Shown: positions 7,800 to 17,366, numbered from the stretch's first letter. The stretch: DNA of 64,000 nucleotides from Roseiarcus sp963751165 (GCA_963751165.1 CAVVTP010000004.1:124001-188000); one strand, 5' to 3'. The notes: generated by a model not told the origin, from the letters alone. Made by a program: numbers and translations.

Positions 7800-9071
7800 T
7801 TAGTTCAGCGTGGCAAAGTCCTCCGCGGTGTCGACGGACTTCTCGTTCCGGGTCGGGTCGAGAAGCCGCGTCGGCGCCGTGACGGCGCCCTGGGCGACGT
7901 TGGCGGCCGTGCCAATGGCGCCGTTGGTGAAGACGCCAAGCAATTCCACAAGTCCGGGCTTCGCATCGTTGAGCGTCTGTCCCTGCGCCAGACGGTCGCC
8001 GATCGCAGCGACCACCTCGCCGGTGGCGAACTTGCTGTGGTTGGCGATGTCGTTAGACGCCACGTGGGTCAGGTCGACGACGTTCACCCGGGCCTTTTCG
8101 AGCATCGAAAAATAAGGCTCTTTAGTGGGATCAAGCGCGCCCAATCTGGTTGAGTCGCGCGCGAGGAAGCTCGACAGGCCAAGCGCTTTATCGTCGCGCG
8201 ACACGAACAGTGTGAACTCTGTCGCCCTCGGCTCTGTGTCGATCTCGGCGATCTGGCGGCGGAACACGTCAACGTCGATATCGGGGGAGGCGAGCATAAC
8301 GTCCCGGATTTTCGACGGCAATCCGCGATCACGGATGGACATCTGTCTTAGCGCTTCGACGGTAAGATAGTTGCCCATCGAATGCGCGAGGATCGAGATG
8401 GATCCGACGTTCCGATTGTCCGCCAGCGCCTGAAGAACAGCCTCCAACGCGTCGCGCGAATACATCGCGCTGTCGCGATCGTAGACGTAGTCGACAACAT
8501 TGCCGCCCGAAGGCCAGGTGAACAACACCGGCGCGACGTCCACTCGCGCGTCGTGCACGATCTGAGCGAAGCGGTAGACAGCTTCTTCGAAGCGGGTGTT
8601 GTAGCCATGCACGAAGATGAGGACCTTGCGCCCAGGGGTGCGGACGACCCGCGCGTTGAATTCCGCTTTGGCCTGCGCGAGGTCCATACGGTCGGCCCGG
8701 AGCGTCACGAAATCGTGTTGGGGATCGCCCGGGGGTCTCGAAGGCCACTGCACGTCACCGGGCGTGCGCGCGCCGTCCGGCGGCACGGACACGACGATGT
8801 CCGCGAAATCGAGGCCCCTACCGCGGGCGCCGCCAAACATGACGCCTGGCGGCTCGATGACCGGCGCGCGCGTGGTCGCCACGAGGAGGTCGACCGTACG
8901 GGCGGCCGGCGCGCCCGTGCCGACGATCAGATCTCCGTACGGACGGCTCGAACAACCCGCGGCCAGCCCTGCGAGGCCAAGGAGGAAAAACGTGGCGACA
9001 TGGGTCCGCCGCGCCCCTGTCTGATCGCCGGTCGCCCCAACGCCTGGCCGCCCGGACACGCCCAAGCTCAT
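7800..9071 (-). CDS. DUF900-type alpha/beta hydrolase lipoprotein, 423 aa
   Basis: The ATG at 9069-9071 is preceded by GAGGCGGCC and opens a protein with a basic N-terminus and a lipoprotein signal ending in the lipobox LAAGC (cysteine near residue 40). The body has the alpha/beta hydrolase fold: VLIFVHGYNTRFEEAVYRFAQ with the oxyanion-hole HGYN, and the nucleophile elbow ILAHSMGNYLTVEAL (Ser in AHSMG). This matches the DUF900 (COG4782) hydrolases. The substrate is unknown; a membrane-attached esterase is likely. It is 20 bases downstream of the DUF937 gene on the same strand, so the two are probably one operon. Confidence 0.88.
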   Translation of the reverse strand: MSLGVSGRPGVGATGDQTGARRTHVATFFLLGLAGLAAGCSSRPYGDLIVGTGAPAARTVDLLVATTRAPVIEPPGVMFGGARGRGLDFADIVVSVPPDGARTPGDVQWPSRPPGDPQHDFVTLRADRMDLAQAKAEFNARVVRTPGRKVLIFVHGYNTRFEEAVYRFAQIVHDARVDVAPVLFTWPSGGNVVDYVYDRDSAMYSRDALEAVLQALADNRNVGSISILAHSMGNYLTVEALRQMSIRDRGLPSKIRDVMLASPDIDVDVFRRQIAEIDTEPRATEFTLFVSRDDKALGLSSFLARDSTRLGALDPTKEPYFSMLEKARVNVVDLTHVASNDIANHSKFATGEVVAAIGDRLAQGQTLNDAKPGLVELLGVFTNGAIGTAANVAQGAVTAPTRLLDPTRNEKSVDTAEDFATLN

Positions 9072-9091
9072 CGGGCCGCCTCGGATCCGGT

Positions 9092-9988
9092 TTAGGCCCG
9101 AGGTCCGGGCAGCGCCGTCAGCGCCAGTTCGACCGGCGCCTGCAGCATGCCGGTCTTCGCGGGCTCCGCCGGCCGACGGGAACTCGCGAACCACCACCAG
9201 ATCGCGGCGAGGACTATAACGATCAGCAGAATGATCGCCCACGTGGGGAATCCGCTCGAGGCCGGAGAAACAGGCGCCCGGCTGGGGGTGGGGCTGGTCG
9301 GCGGGCTCGGCGGAGTGGCCGGCCGGGACGCCGCAGCGCTCGGGGTCTGGCCGGGCGCGGGGCTGGCCGGCGCGCTTGCCGGCGCCGCCGGCCGGGACGT
9401 CGCCGCGCTCGTCGACCGGATAGGGTCGGCTCGAAGGCCGCCAAGACCCGCCAGAAGACCGGTCGCGCCAAGGGCCCGGGAAATCTCGCCGGGAATCGCG
9501 GCGGCGATCGCATCCTTCTGCGCTCCGAACATCGCCGCGATCGACTGCCGGTCCGACCAGTTAGAGGGGTCTTGCTGGCCGATCGCGCCGATTGTCGACT
9601 GCGTGACGGCGCCGAGCGCCGCCTGGGCCGCGGGATGGGTCGCCCCGGAATATTGGCTCAAGGCGCCCACAATATTCGACAGGCCGGAGCCTCCGAGGAG
9701 GCCGCCAAGCAGATTGGCGCCATCGTTGAGGGCCCGCACATTACCGGTGTTCATCGCGCTGGCCAGATTGGTCGACAGATCAGGGTCGGAGTTCGAGACC
9801 GCGTCAACCAACTTCTGCGCGCCGCCGGGGGCCGCCGCCGTCGTGGCGAGGGCTCCGAGCACCACGGGGATCGCGGCGCTGACCAGCTTCTGCGCCACCG
9901 TTTCGTTGACGCCGGCCGCCCGAGCCAAGTTCCCGACCAACTGCGGCGTAAGGAATTGCGATACTAAACCGACGAGATCGATTGCCAT
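9092..9988 (-). CDS. DUF937 domain protein with C-terminal membrane anchor, 298 aa
   Basis: The ATG at 9986-9988 follows GAGGGGACGCC. Residues 1 to about 140 match the DUF937 pattern (LVSQFLTPQLVGNLARAAGV, then LVSAAIPVVLGALA and a Gly-rich GGLLGGSGLSNIVGAL), with helices and glycine loops. A long Pro/Ala/Ser-rich linker (about 195-245) leads to a single hydrophobic helix (about 250-270, WAIILLIVIVLAAIWWWFA) and a short tail. So it is a membrane-anchored protein with a mobile N-terminal domain. DUF937 function is unknown. Operon partner of the lipoprotein hydrolase downstream. Confidence 0.82.
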   Translation of the reverse strand: MAIDLVGLVSQFLTPQLVGNLARAAGVNETVAQKLVSAAIPVVLGALATTAAAPGGAQKLVDAVSNSDPDLSTNLASAMNTGNVRALNDGANLLGGLLGGSGLSNIVGALSQYSGATHPAAQAALGAVTQSTIGAIGQQDPSNWSDRQSIAAMFGAQKDAIAAAIPGEISRALGATGLLAGLGGLRADPIRSTSAATSRPAAPASAPASPAPGQTPSAAASRPATPPSPPTSPTPSRAPVSPASSGFPTWAIILLIVIVLAAIWWWFASSRRPAEPAKTGMLQAPVELALTALPGPRA

Positions 9989-10130
9989 TGGCGTCCCCTC
10001 AAGCGAAACCGGAAGGCCCTGCCGCCGGATTTCACAAATAGTGCGGCCCCGAGCCGTCTCGGTTGCCCCGATGCGGCGCGCCAACCTAGCCGGTCGCGCC
10101 AAAAAATCCTAGTCGAAGCCAGGATGGAAG

Positions 10131-10592
10131 CTATTTTTCTTGCGGTTTGCGCGCCGCCAGAACGACGCTCGCAAAAATAAGCACATCCACACCTAGTTGA
10201 TTTACGCCGCGAAAGCTGTTGCCGACAAGCCCCCATTTCGGTTTCGAGGTCTCTCGCTTAGAAATTGTCTTCATTGAATACGAAACCACGTCACCCTCCC
10301 GGACCTGTTGGGGCCAGCGCATTCCTTGGAAACCGGGAGACACGCCGAGTTCGGGCAAGGATTCGCCCCGCGTCGCCATGAGTTCCCGCATCGTGGCGCG
10401 CGTCTCCACCAGGCGGCGCATCATCGCGCTCGCCACATGCAGCCCCGAGGCGAAAAGGAGCCCGTCCTGGCTCGCGTCAGCGGCAAGAACGCGCGGATCG
10501 AACTGCCGGGCGTAAGTGACGATTGCTTCGCGCGTGAACTCGGTCGACCCGAGTTCCGTCACGGAGCCAATCTGCGTGTCCTCGTAGAACAT
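10131..10592 (-). CDS. MaoC-like (hotdog) dehydratase, catalytic His missing, 153 aa
   Basis: A single-hotdog protein of the MaoC/R-specific enoyl-CoA hydratase family by length, by the segment REAIVTYARQFDPRVLAADA and by the HVASAMMRRLVET helix. The hydratase motif normally reads D-x(4)-H (FDPQPFH in the neighbour); here the position of the His is Ala/Leu (FDPRVLA), so the active site looks broken. It starts 2 bases after the stop of the other MaoC gene, so they are co-translated. A non-catalytic subunit of a heterodimer is the best inference; function as an independent enzyme is doubtful. Confidence 0.8.
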   Translation of the reverse strand: MFYEDTQIGSVTELGSTEFTREAIVTYARQFDPRVLAADASQDGLLFASGLHVASAMMRRLVETRATMRELMATRGESLPELGVSPGFQGMRWPQQVREGDVVSYSMKTISKRETSKPKWGLVGNSFRGVNQLGVDVLIFASVVLAARKPQEK

Positions 10593-10594
10593 CG

Positions 10595-11053
10595 CTAGTC
10601 CAAGCGCCCGCCGCGGCGACTTAAGATCAACCGACTGCGCTGCGTCATCGCGACCACATTGTCCTGATTGACGACCTCGTATAGGAACTCGACCGCGCCA
10701 GCGTGAGGGCCGCCGTCGCCCGGACGCACATCGAGCGTATGCCGACGCACTCGCAGACGGTCACCGGGGCGCACCGGACGCGCCCACCGGATCTCGTCAA
10801 TGCCCGGGTCCGCCAGGACTATCGCGCGCATGAGAAACGAGTCGCAATTCATCCGCAGGAGCAGGGCGCAAGTGTGCCAACCTGAGGCGATGAGGCCGTC
10901 CGTCATCGATTTAGCGGCCTCTTCGTCGAGATGGAAAGGCTGTGGATCAAACTCGCACGCGAAGTCGACGATCTCCCGCGCGGAGACTTCCACGCCGCCG
11001 TATTCGACGACTTCGCCGGCCGGAAAATCTTCGAAAGTGAGCAGGCCCGACAT
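10595..11053 (-). CDS. MaoC-like dehydratase, catalytic motif intact, 152 aa
   Basis: Start ATG at 11051-11053; a TTG nine bases further upstream overlaps the ychF stop and is less likely. The single hotdog domain carries the hydratase motif in ACEFDPQPFHLDEEAAK (Asp and His in D-x(4)-H), followed by GLIASGWHTCALLLRM, the central hotdog helix, and IRWARPVRPGDRLRVR, all typical of MaoC family enoyl-CoA hydratases. Five bases separate it from ychF upstream and two from the second MaoC-like gene downstream. Substrate unknown; short- or medium-chain enoyl-CoA is an inference from the family. Confidence 0.85.
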   Translation of the reverse strand: MSGLLTFEDFPAGEVVEYGGVEVSAREIVDFACEFDPQPFHLDEEAAKSMTDGLIASGWHTCALLLRMNCDSFLMRAIVLADPGIDEIRWARPVRPGDRLRVRRHTLDVRPGDGGPHAGAVEFLYEVVNQDNVVAMTQRSRLILSRRGGRLD

Positions 11054-11058
11054 GGCGA

Positions 11059-12156
11059 TCAATTGGCGAATCGGAAATGCATCACGTCGCCGTCGGCGAC
11101 GATGTAGTCCCTGCCCTCGAGGCGGAACTTGCCTGCATCGCGCGCTCCAGCCTCGCCGCGATAGGCCACGTAGTCCTCGTAGGCGATGGTCTCGGCGCGA
11201 ATGAAGCCCTTTTCGAAATCGGTGTGGATGACCCCGGCCGCCTCCGGCGCCTTAGATCCCGTCTCAACCGTCCATGCTCGCGCTTCCTTCGGGCCGACGG
11301 TGAAGAAGGTGACAAGATGAAGGAGGTCGTAGCCCACGCGGATGACGCGATTGAGCCCCGGTTCGTGGAGGCCCACCGCCTCGAGATAATCCTTTTGCTC
11401 AGCTTCCGGCAGCATGGCGATTTCGCTTTCGATCTTGGCCGAGACGACGACGGCGGCTGCGTCCTCCTTGGCGGCCTGCTGCTTCACTTGATCCGAGTAG
11501 GCGTTGCCCTTGTCGGCGGAAGCCTCTTCGACGTTGCAGACATAGAGCACCGGCTTCGAGGACAGAAGGCCGAGCGACTGAAAGAGATCATGCTCCTCTC
11601 GGCTCACTCCTGCGGCGCGCGCTGGCCGGCCCTCGCGCAACTCGGCAAGGCTGCGTTCGGCGAGCGCCAATGCCTCCTTCGCAACCTTGTCGCCTCCCTT
11701 GGCCTTCTTTTCCATGGCGACGATCCGCCGTTCGAGGCTCTCGAGGTCGGCCAGCATCAGCTCGGTCTCGATCGTCGCGATATCCGACAGCGGATCGATG
11801 CGGCCCTCGACATGAGTGACGTCGCCGTCTTCAAAGCAACGGACGACATGGGCGATGGCGTCGCACTCGCGAATATTGGCGAGGAATTGGTTGCCGAGAC
11901 CCTCGCCCTTCGACGCGCCGCGCACGAGGCCGGCAATGTCGACGAAGGTCAGCCGCGTCGGGATGATCTCCTTCGAGCAGGCGATCTGCGCAAGAGCGGC
12001 CAGCCGAGGGTCGGGCACGGCCACCTCTCCGACATTGGGCTCGATCGTGCAGAACGGATAGTTGGCCGCCTGGGCGGCAGCCGTCTGCGTCAGGGCGTTA
12101 AAGAGCGTCGACTTGCCGACATTCGGCAAACCGGCGATGCCACATTTGAAACCCAT
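11059..12156 (-). CDS. ychF: Redox-regulated ATPase YchF (Obg-family), 365 aa
   Basis: Universally conserved P-loop NTPase of the Obg group that prefers ATP and binds ribosomes. The sequence shows the G1 loop GLPNVGKST (residues about 8-16), the switch region with NYPFCTIEPNVGEVAVPDPRL, the G3 segment FVDIAGLVRGASKGEGLGN, a coiled-coil insertion (about 130-165) and the C-terminal TGS domain (AWTVETGSKAPEAAGVIHTDFEKGFIRAE...). Length is exactly that of the family. First gene of a three-gene unit with two MaoC-like genes. Confidence 0.97.
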   Translation of the reverse strand: MGFKCGIAGLPNVGKSTLFNALTQTAAAQAANYPFCTIEPNVGEVAVPDPRLAALAQIACSKEIIPTRLTFVDIAGLVRGASKGEGLGNQFLANIRECDAIAHVVRCFEDGDVTHVEGRIDPLSDIATIETELMLADLESLERRIVAMEKKAKGGDKVAKEALALAERSLAELREGRPARAAGVSREEHDLFQSLGLLSSKPVLYVCNVEEASADKGNAYSDQVKQQAAKEDAAAVVVSAKIESEIAMLPEAEQKDYLEAVGLHEPGLNRVIRVGYDLLHLVTFFTVGPKEARAWTVETGSKAPEAAGVIHTDFEKGFIRAETIAYEDYVAYRGEAGARDAGKFRLEGRDYIVADGDVMHFRFAN

Positions 12157-12387
12157 TGACGAAGCCTGCTTATCGGGAGACGGCCGGCCCTATGCAAGGG
12201 CCGGGCACAAAACGCAAGCGCCAGATCGCCTAAGATGCCTTGGCGACGCGCTTTCCGGCCCGCCCCCGTTTGGGGATGGTTTCGCCTGACAACCGCCTTG
12301 AAGGGCCGACCATACTGACCTTCTCATAGCGGCTTTGCTATTTGTGACCTTTGCAAGCTCAGCTTATTATTGGCGTACGGGTCGGCG

Positions 12388-14620
12388 ATGAACGATCGGC
12401 GGAAAATGGAAAAAGCAGATCAAACGGCAGGCGCGCGCGCACCCAAGGAAAAGGCCGCGTCCAAATTGCACGAGACATTTGCCATAACGGCGGCAGTGTC
12501 GCTTCAGGACGCTCGGAGACTTATTCTCAAGCATGGCGACTCCTTCGGCGTGTTCGACAACTACGGGGACGCCATTTCCGCCCCTGGAAGCGCGGAGGGC
12601 CTCTATCACCGGGACACCCGGCATCTTTCAAATTTCACAGTGACGGTGGAAGGCGCGCGGCCCATGCTCTTGAGCTCGACCCTGCGCGACGACAACGCCA
12701 CGCTCACGTGCGACTTGACCAATCCGGACCTGTTTGAGGATCCGGAGCGTTTGAAAATTGAACACGATCTGATCCATCTGCGTAGGACGCGGTTTCTATG
12801 GCAGGCGGGCTGTTTCGAAAAACTTAGCATTCGCAATTTCGACGATCGGCGACGCCGCATTCAAATCGGAATTGCCTTCGCCGCCGATTTCGCTGACCTG
12901 TTCGAGGTTCGCGGGGCGCATCGGAAGCAGCGAGGCGAGGCCCTCGCGCCCGAAGTCGACGACGCGGTCGTGACCCTTAGCTACGTCGGGCTGGACAAGG
13001 TGCGGCGATCGACCACGTTACGCTTCGATCCAAAGCCAGCCACCCTCTCGGCCAACCGGGCGACCTACGCGCTCGATCTCGATCCGCGAGAAACCCTGTC
13101 GATCTTCATCGAAATCGATTGCCGGCAGGAAGACTCGGCGCGGCCGCCGCTGCGCGCGTTCTTCATCGGTCTGCGCGACGCGCGGCGAGAGTTGCGGGCT
13201 TCCTCGTCGCGCGCGGCCTCGGTCGAAACGTCGAACGACATCTTCAACGAGGCCGCGCGCCGCAGCATCGCGGACCTTTACATGCTGATGACGCGGCTGC
13301 CCGAAGGGCTCTATCCATATGCCGGCATTCCGTGGTTCAGCGCGGTCTTCGGGCGCGACGCCATCATCACCGCGCTCGAAATGCTCTGGCTGGATCCGAG
13401 CATCGCCCGAGGCGTGCTGGGGCATCTAGCCGCGACACAGGCGGTCGAGACCGATGACGCGGCCGATGCCGAGCCGGGAAAAATTTTGCACGAAGCGCGT
13501 CACGGGGAGATGGCGAACCTTGGCGAGGTTCCGTTCCGCCGATACTACGGCAGCGTCGAACTCGACCCCCCTCTTCGTCATGCTCGCAGGGGAATATCTC
13601 CAGCGAACGGCGGATGTTGAAACCGTGGGCAAGCTGTGGCCGCATATCGAGTTGGCTCTGAACTGGATCGAACGCTACGGTGATCGGGACGGTGACGGTT
13701 TCGTCGAGTACGAGAGGCGAACCGGACAGGGCTTGGCCAATCAAGGGTGGAAGGATAGCCACGACGCGATCTTCCATGCCGACGGGCGCCTGGCGGAGGG
13801 TCCGATCGCCCTCGTCGAGGTGCAGGCCTATGTGTACGCGGCCTGGCAGGCCGCTGAACGCATCGCATCGCGACTGGAACATGTCGAGCGTGCGGCCGAT
13901 TTCAGGAAGAAATCGGAAGCGATGCGGTCCCGATTCGACGATTGGTTTTTCGATCCGAAATTGGGCACCTACATCCTCGCGCTGGACGGCGGCAAAAATC
14001 CGTGCCGCGTCCGGGCCTCCAACGCAGGTCACGCGCTGTTCTCCGGGATCGCCTATCACGAGCGGGCAGAACCGGTTGTTCGGACCCTGATGGGCAGCTC
14101 GTGCTTCTGCGGGTGGGGTATCCGCACCGTCGCTTCAACGGAGGCGCGCTACAATCCCATGAGCTATCACAATGGCTCTGTCTGGCCGCACGACAATGCT
14201 CTAATCGCGGCGGGATTCGCCCGCTACGGCTTCCGTCGCGAGGCCGCCAAAGTCTTCGAGAGCCTGTTCAGCGCTTCGACCTATGTCGATCTGCGCCGCC
14301 TTCCGGAGCTCTTCTGCGGATTTCCACGTCAACAGACCCGCGGACCGACTTTCTATCCGGTGGCCTGCATGCCCCAGGCCTGGGCGGCAGCCGCTCCGCT
14401 TTATCTCATCCAATCCTGCGCCGGTTTGGCCTTCGACACCGATGCGCAACGCGTGACATTTCGAGAGCCCGTGCTTCCCCCGTTCTTGGATGAAGTGATC
14501 TTGAGAGGGCTGCGGATGAAGGGCGGCAGCGCGGACGTCGCCCTTCGTCGCTCGGACCGGCACGTCATCGTGGACGTCCTCGAACGACGGGGATCGATCG
14601 GTGTGCTTACGATCAATTGA
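12388..14620 (+). pseudogene. Amylo-alpha-1,6-glucosidase-type enzyme (glycogen debranching family), single frameshift
   Basis: Two overlapping frames together make one protein of about 740 residues of the COG3408 glycogen-debranching group. The first frame (12388 to about 13558) carries the N-terminal beta domain (VFDNYGDAISAPGSAEGLYH) and the start of the (alpha/alpha)6 barrel (GIPWFSAVFGRDAIITALEM). At 13557-13562 the reading jumps to the frame continuing STPLFVMLAGEYLQRT; removing one base of GTCGAACTCGACC would restore it. The second frame ends with YNPMSYHNGSVWPHDNALIA and PELFCGFPRQQTRGPTFYPV, typical of the family. Apart from the one base it looks fully conserved, so either a recent mutation or an assembly error. 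Likely role: hydrolysis of alpha-glucan branch points or related oligosaccharides. It faces a GT4 gene 11 bases away. Confidence 0.82.
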
Positions 14621-14631
14621 TAGCGTCTAAC

Positions 14632-15831
14632 TCAGTCCTTCGCGGCGGCCGCGCTCGACAGTGCCGGCACCCTGACCAAGGCGCGCGCGGAGACCGGCCT
14701 CGTGGAACGCGCGCCCTCGCCTAACGCGATGACCGTCGGAGCGACCGGCGTCGACCACCCGGCCGCGGCCAAGCGCCGGACCCGCTGGGCCGCCGCGCGG
14801 CGTACGCCGGATAGGTTGCGGTAGATGTTCAAATAGTCGCGGGCGACGCGGTCGATCGTGAAGTCGCGTTCGAAACGCGCGCGCGCCTTCGTCCGGTCAA
14901 AGGTCTCGGCGCGCCTCACGGCCGCGACGGCCTCGTCGACGTCGTTGACCAGCCAGCCCGAAATCCCGTCGTCAACCACCTCGGGCGCGGAACCCGCGGG
15001 AAAGGCGATGATGGGCGTGCCGCAGGCCATGGCTTCGATCATGACGATGCCGAAAGGCTCAGGCCAGCAGATCGGGAACAACAGCGCCGTGGCTTCTCCG
15101 AGGAATTTGCCCTTTTCTCGATCATTGATTTCGCCGACAAATTCCACGTTCGGATGCGCGTCGACCAGCGGCTTGACCACCTCCTCCCAATAGTCTTGAT
15201 CAACTCGATCAATCTTGGCAGCCATCTTCAGCCTTGCGCCCGCGCGTGTGGCGATCTCGATGGCTCGATCGGGACCTTTCTCGGGCGAAATGCGTCCGAG
15301 GAAGGCGAGGTAGTCGCCTTTCGGCGACGGGTTGAAGGGCAGCAAGTTCACTGGGAGGCCGTGATGCACCTTGCCGACCCAGTTCACTGGCGGCATCGGC
15401 CTGCGCTGATCGCTGGAGATCGAGACGAGCGGCACGTGGGAAAAGGTCGAGTAGACGTGCTTGAGCTCCGGAAGATCCAGCCGGCCGTGCAGGGTCGTGA
15501 CGGTTCTGTCGGCGAAGTCTCGGATCAGCGGATAGTGCAAGACGTCGACATGGAAGTGGAGAACATCGAAAGCGTCGGCCAGAGCGCGGACGCGATCGAG
15601 CATGACGACATGCTGCGGAACCGGATCTTTGATGCGCGGGTCTAGGCGCAACGCTGTCTCGCAGAATGGGATAAGTCGGGCGGAAGTGAGGGAGTCGCCG
15701 CTTGCGAATAGCGTAACGTTGTGACCCTGGCGCACCAGCTCCTCGGTCAGATAGGAGACAATGCGCTCCGTCCCTCCGTACAGCCGGGGCGGACAGCTCT
15801 CGAGCAGAGGACTGATTTGCGCGATCTTCAT
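14632..15831 (-). CDS. Glycosyltransferase family 4 protein, 399 aa
   Basis: Start ATG at 15829-15831 gives MKIAQISPLLESCPPRLYGG, the usual GT4 opening (GGTERIVSYLTEELVRQGHNVTLFASG). The GT-B fold is supported by LAFLGRISPEKGPDRAIEIA in the C-terminal half, the donor-binding E-x(7)-E motif (EPFGIVMIEAMACGTPIIAF) and GSAPEVVDDGISGWLV. A C-terminal Ala/Arg/Val-rich tail of about 60 residues is extra. Substrate unknown. It converges with the debranching-type gene, and this pair is often near trehalose or glycogen genes in rhizobia, so a reserve-glucan or compatible-solute role is an inference. Confidence 0.88.
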   Translation of the reverse strand: MKIAQISPLLESCPPRLYGGTERIVSYLTEELVRQGHNVTLFASGDSLTSARLIPFCETALRLDPRIKDPVPQHVVMLDRVRALADAFDVLHFHVDVLHYPLIRDFADRTVTTLHGRLDLPELKHVYSTFSHVPLVSISSDQRRPMPPVNWVGKVHHGLPVNLLPFNPSPKGDYLAFLGRISPEKGPDRAIEIATRAGARLKMAAKIDRVDQDYWEEVVKPLVDAHPNVEFVGEINDREKGKFLGEATALLFPICWPEPFGIVMIEAMACGTPIIAFPAGSAPEVVDDGISGWLVNDVDEAVAAVRRAETFDRTKARARFERDFTIDRVARDYLNIYRNLSGVRRAAAQRVRRLAAAGWSTPVAPTVIALGEGARSTRPVSARALVRVPALSSAAAAKD

Positions 15832-16097
15832 TGGTTCCGTCTCCTGCCGAGGTCGAAGGACTCGCACCGAAAACTCAGCAAACCCGCAAGTCGTTCCTCG
15901 CTCGGCGTTGAACAAGTAGAACTCAGAGCAGGCAGCTGGGTGCAAGTTCGAAAATGCGTCGACGTAGTGGAGACGAAATGAAGCGCGACCCCTACACCTG
16001 CGCGCACCTCAGGGCGTATCGGTTTACGCTCTTAGCTGCGGGCAACTCGCTCGGCTAAATTCCCAATGCCTGATATTCAGCGCAATCTCCACGGGCT

Positions 16098-16173
16098 TGG
16101 TGGGCCGGGCAGGACTCGAACCTGCAACCAGACCGTTATGAGCGGCCGGCTCTAACCATTGAGCTACCGGCCC
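16098..16173 (-). tRNA. tRNA with CAU anticodon, probably tRNA-Ile2 (CAU)
   Basis: The minus strand folds as a complete cloverleaf: acceptor GGGCCGG pairs with CCGGCCC, D stem GCTC/GAGC, anticodon stem GGCCG/CGGTC around loop CTCATAA, T stem GCAGG/CCTGC around TTCGAGT, discriminator A and encoded CCA. The anticodon is CAU. The acceptor stem and the loop context CTCATAAC resemble the Ile2 isoacceptor whose C34 is changed to lysidine by TilS, rather than elongator Met; initiator Met is excluded by the G1-C72 pair. Confidence 0.9.
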
Positions 16174-16548
16174 CGACAGGGCGCCAATGAAACCGCATTA
16201 AGCGCAAAATGCATCCGGAGGCAAACGAGGCGCTGTTGGCTTCTCCCTGCCGTTCCGGCCGAGTCGTCAGCTTCTGTCTGGGCTGTCCGCCGTTCGTGCG
16301 GCGAGCGCGGACCACCGAGAGGAAAGTGCAGCATCCGATAATTGCCAAGCAGCCGAGCGTCACCCCCTCCACCGCCCATAGGGAGTCCGAAAGGAAGCCG
16401 GTCTTTCGACGCGCGACGGGCGGGTCCCCCTCCCCGCTCCCCTGCGGGCCGGCGCGGGCCACATCCTCCCCCGTTAAGCGTTAGCGGAACGGACGGCAGC
16501 AGATCGATCGTCTGGGAGCGCCGCGCCCGTAGACCGCGTCGCGCGACT
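16174..16548. other. Gap between tRNA and hypothetical gene
   Basis: No convincing gene. The plus-strand frame of the next gene is open back to 16342, but the residues before 16549 are Arg/Pro/Ser-rich and look non-coding. No repeat or terminator was recognised here. Confidence 0.4.
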
Positions 16549-17043
16549 TTGTCCGAGCGGCGCGTCCGCCAGATCGTCAAGCAGGCCCTGGAACGCCGGG
16601 AGGGGCTCGAAAGCGCAGTCCACGCTCATATGCAGATCGATCGGCTCGGCCAGGCGATGCGGGTCGCGGGGAATGCGCTGGCGCGCGGCGAGGTGCGGGC
16701 GGGCGCGCCGTTCATCGAGGCGGTCGAGAAGCTCGACCGCTACCAATTGCTCGCGCGTGAGGTCGCCCCGAAGCGGGGGAATGTGAGCGATGGCGACAAG
16801 CTGGTCATGCAGACCCTTGTGGCTCGAATCAGAAGCCATGTTCTCGACGAGTGCAGGAGGACGGAACAAGCGGTCGCCGCCGCGCGCGTCCCTGCGCCGG
16901 TGGAGGGGCCCGCCGTCGCGCCGCCGCTCGCCCCTGAACCTCAGCCCGCTGCGTCGGCCCCGGCGCCGGAGGCTGCCGCCGCCGTCACCCTTCCGATCAC
17001 CCGGAGCCACCCCGTCAGCCCATGGGGGACATGGGCGAGCTGA
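16549..17043 (+). CDS. Hypothetical helical protein with Pro/Ala-rich tail, about 164 aa
   Basis: A protein-like frame starts near the TTG at 16549 (LSERRVRQIVKQALERRE); the exact start is uncertain and could be further upstream to 16342. Residues 1 to about 105 are helical and polar, with AVHAHMQIDRLGQAMRVAGN and FIEAVEKLDRYQLLAREV; the last 55 are Pro/Ala-rich. No signal peptide or membrane segment. Similar hypothetical proteins with an HAHMQIDRL-type core are familiar to me from rhizobial and methanotroph genomes, often near mobile DNA, but no function is known. It ends about 320 bases before lptC. Confidence 0.5.
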   Translation: MSERRVRQIVKQALERREGLESAVHAHMQIDRLGQAMRVAGNALARGEVRAGAPFIEAVEKLDRYQLLAREVAPKRGNVSDGDKLVMQTLVARIRSHVLDECRRTEQAVAAARVPAPVEGPAVAPPLAPEPQPAASAPAPEAAAAVTLPITRSHPVSPWGTWAS

Positions 17044-17366
17044 TGCGCCCCGGAATCGCGCCTCACAGGCCCGTCGCGTAAATTCGACAAGTAACTGATA
17101 AAGCTGTATTATTGGCCAAAATTTCGCGAAATTTTCTGAAACGTTCGGAATCTCTCGGAAAATATTGGGAAGCCCGGAAGCGCTTGGAAACCGTTTGAAT
17201 CTTATTGAGCACTCGGCCATTCGACGCCCAAGGCTCTGAAATCGCGCTCGCGCCTCCGGGTTTGCGCAAGGCCGCCTTTGAAATCGGGACTCCCATTCGG
17301 GCGTGGTCCTAACTTTGCCATGCAATTCGTCTTCATCGGCGCCCTGTGATAGTGGGGCGGGGACCA
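17044..17366. repeat. Non-coding stretch with regularly spaced GGAA blocks, upstream of lptC
   Basis: Between about 17140 and 17195 the plus strand carries GGAA at roughly 8-11 base spacing (ggaat, ggaaa, gggaag, ggaagc, ggaaac). The segment 17095-17210 is also AT-richer than its flanks. It contains no protein-like frame. It could include the lptCAB promoter, but no defined -35/-10 boxes were recognised. The remainder of the stretch shows nothing. Confidence 0.4.

Noticed and set aside
16098..16173. Initiator tRNA-Met
   Set aside because: The first acceptor pair is a G-C match and the anticodon stem lacks the three G-C pairs of an initiator; the tRNA is an Ile2 or elongator Met type.
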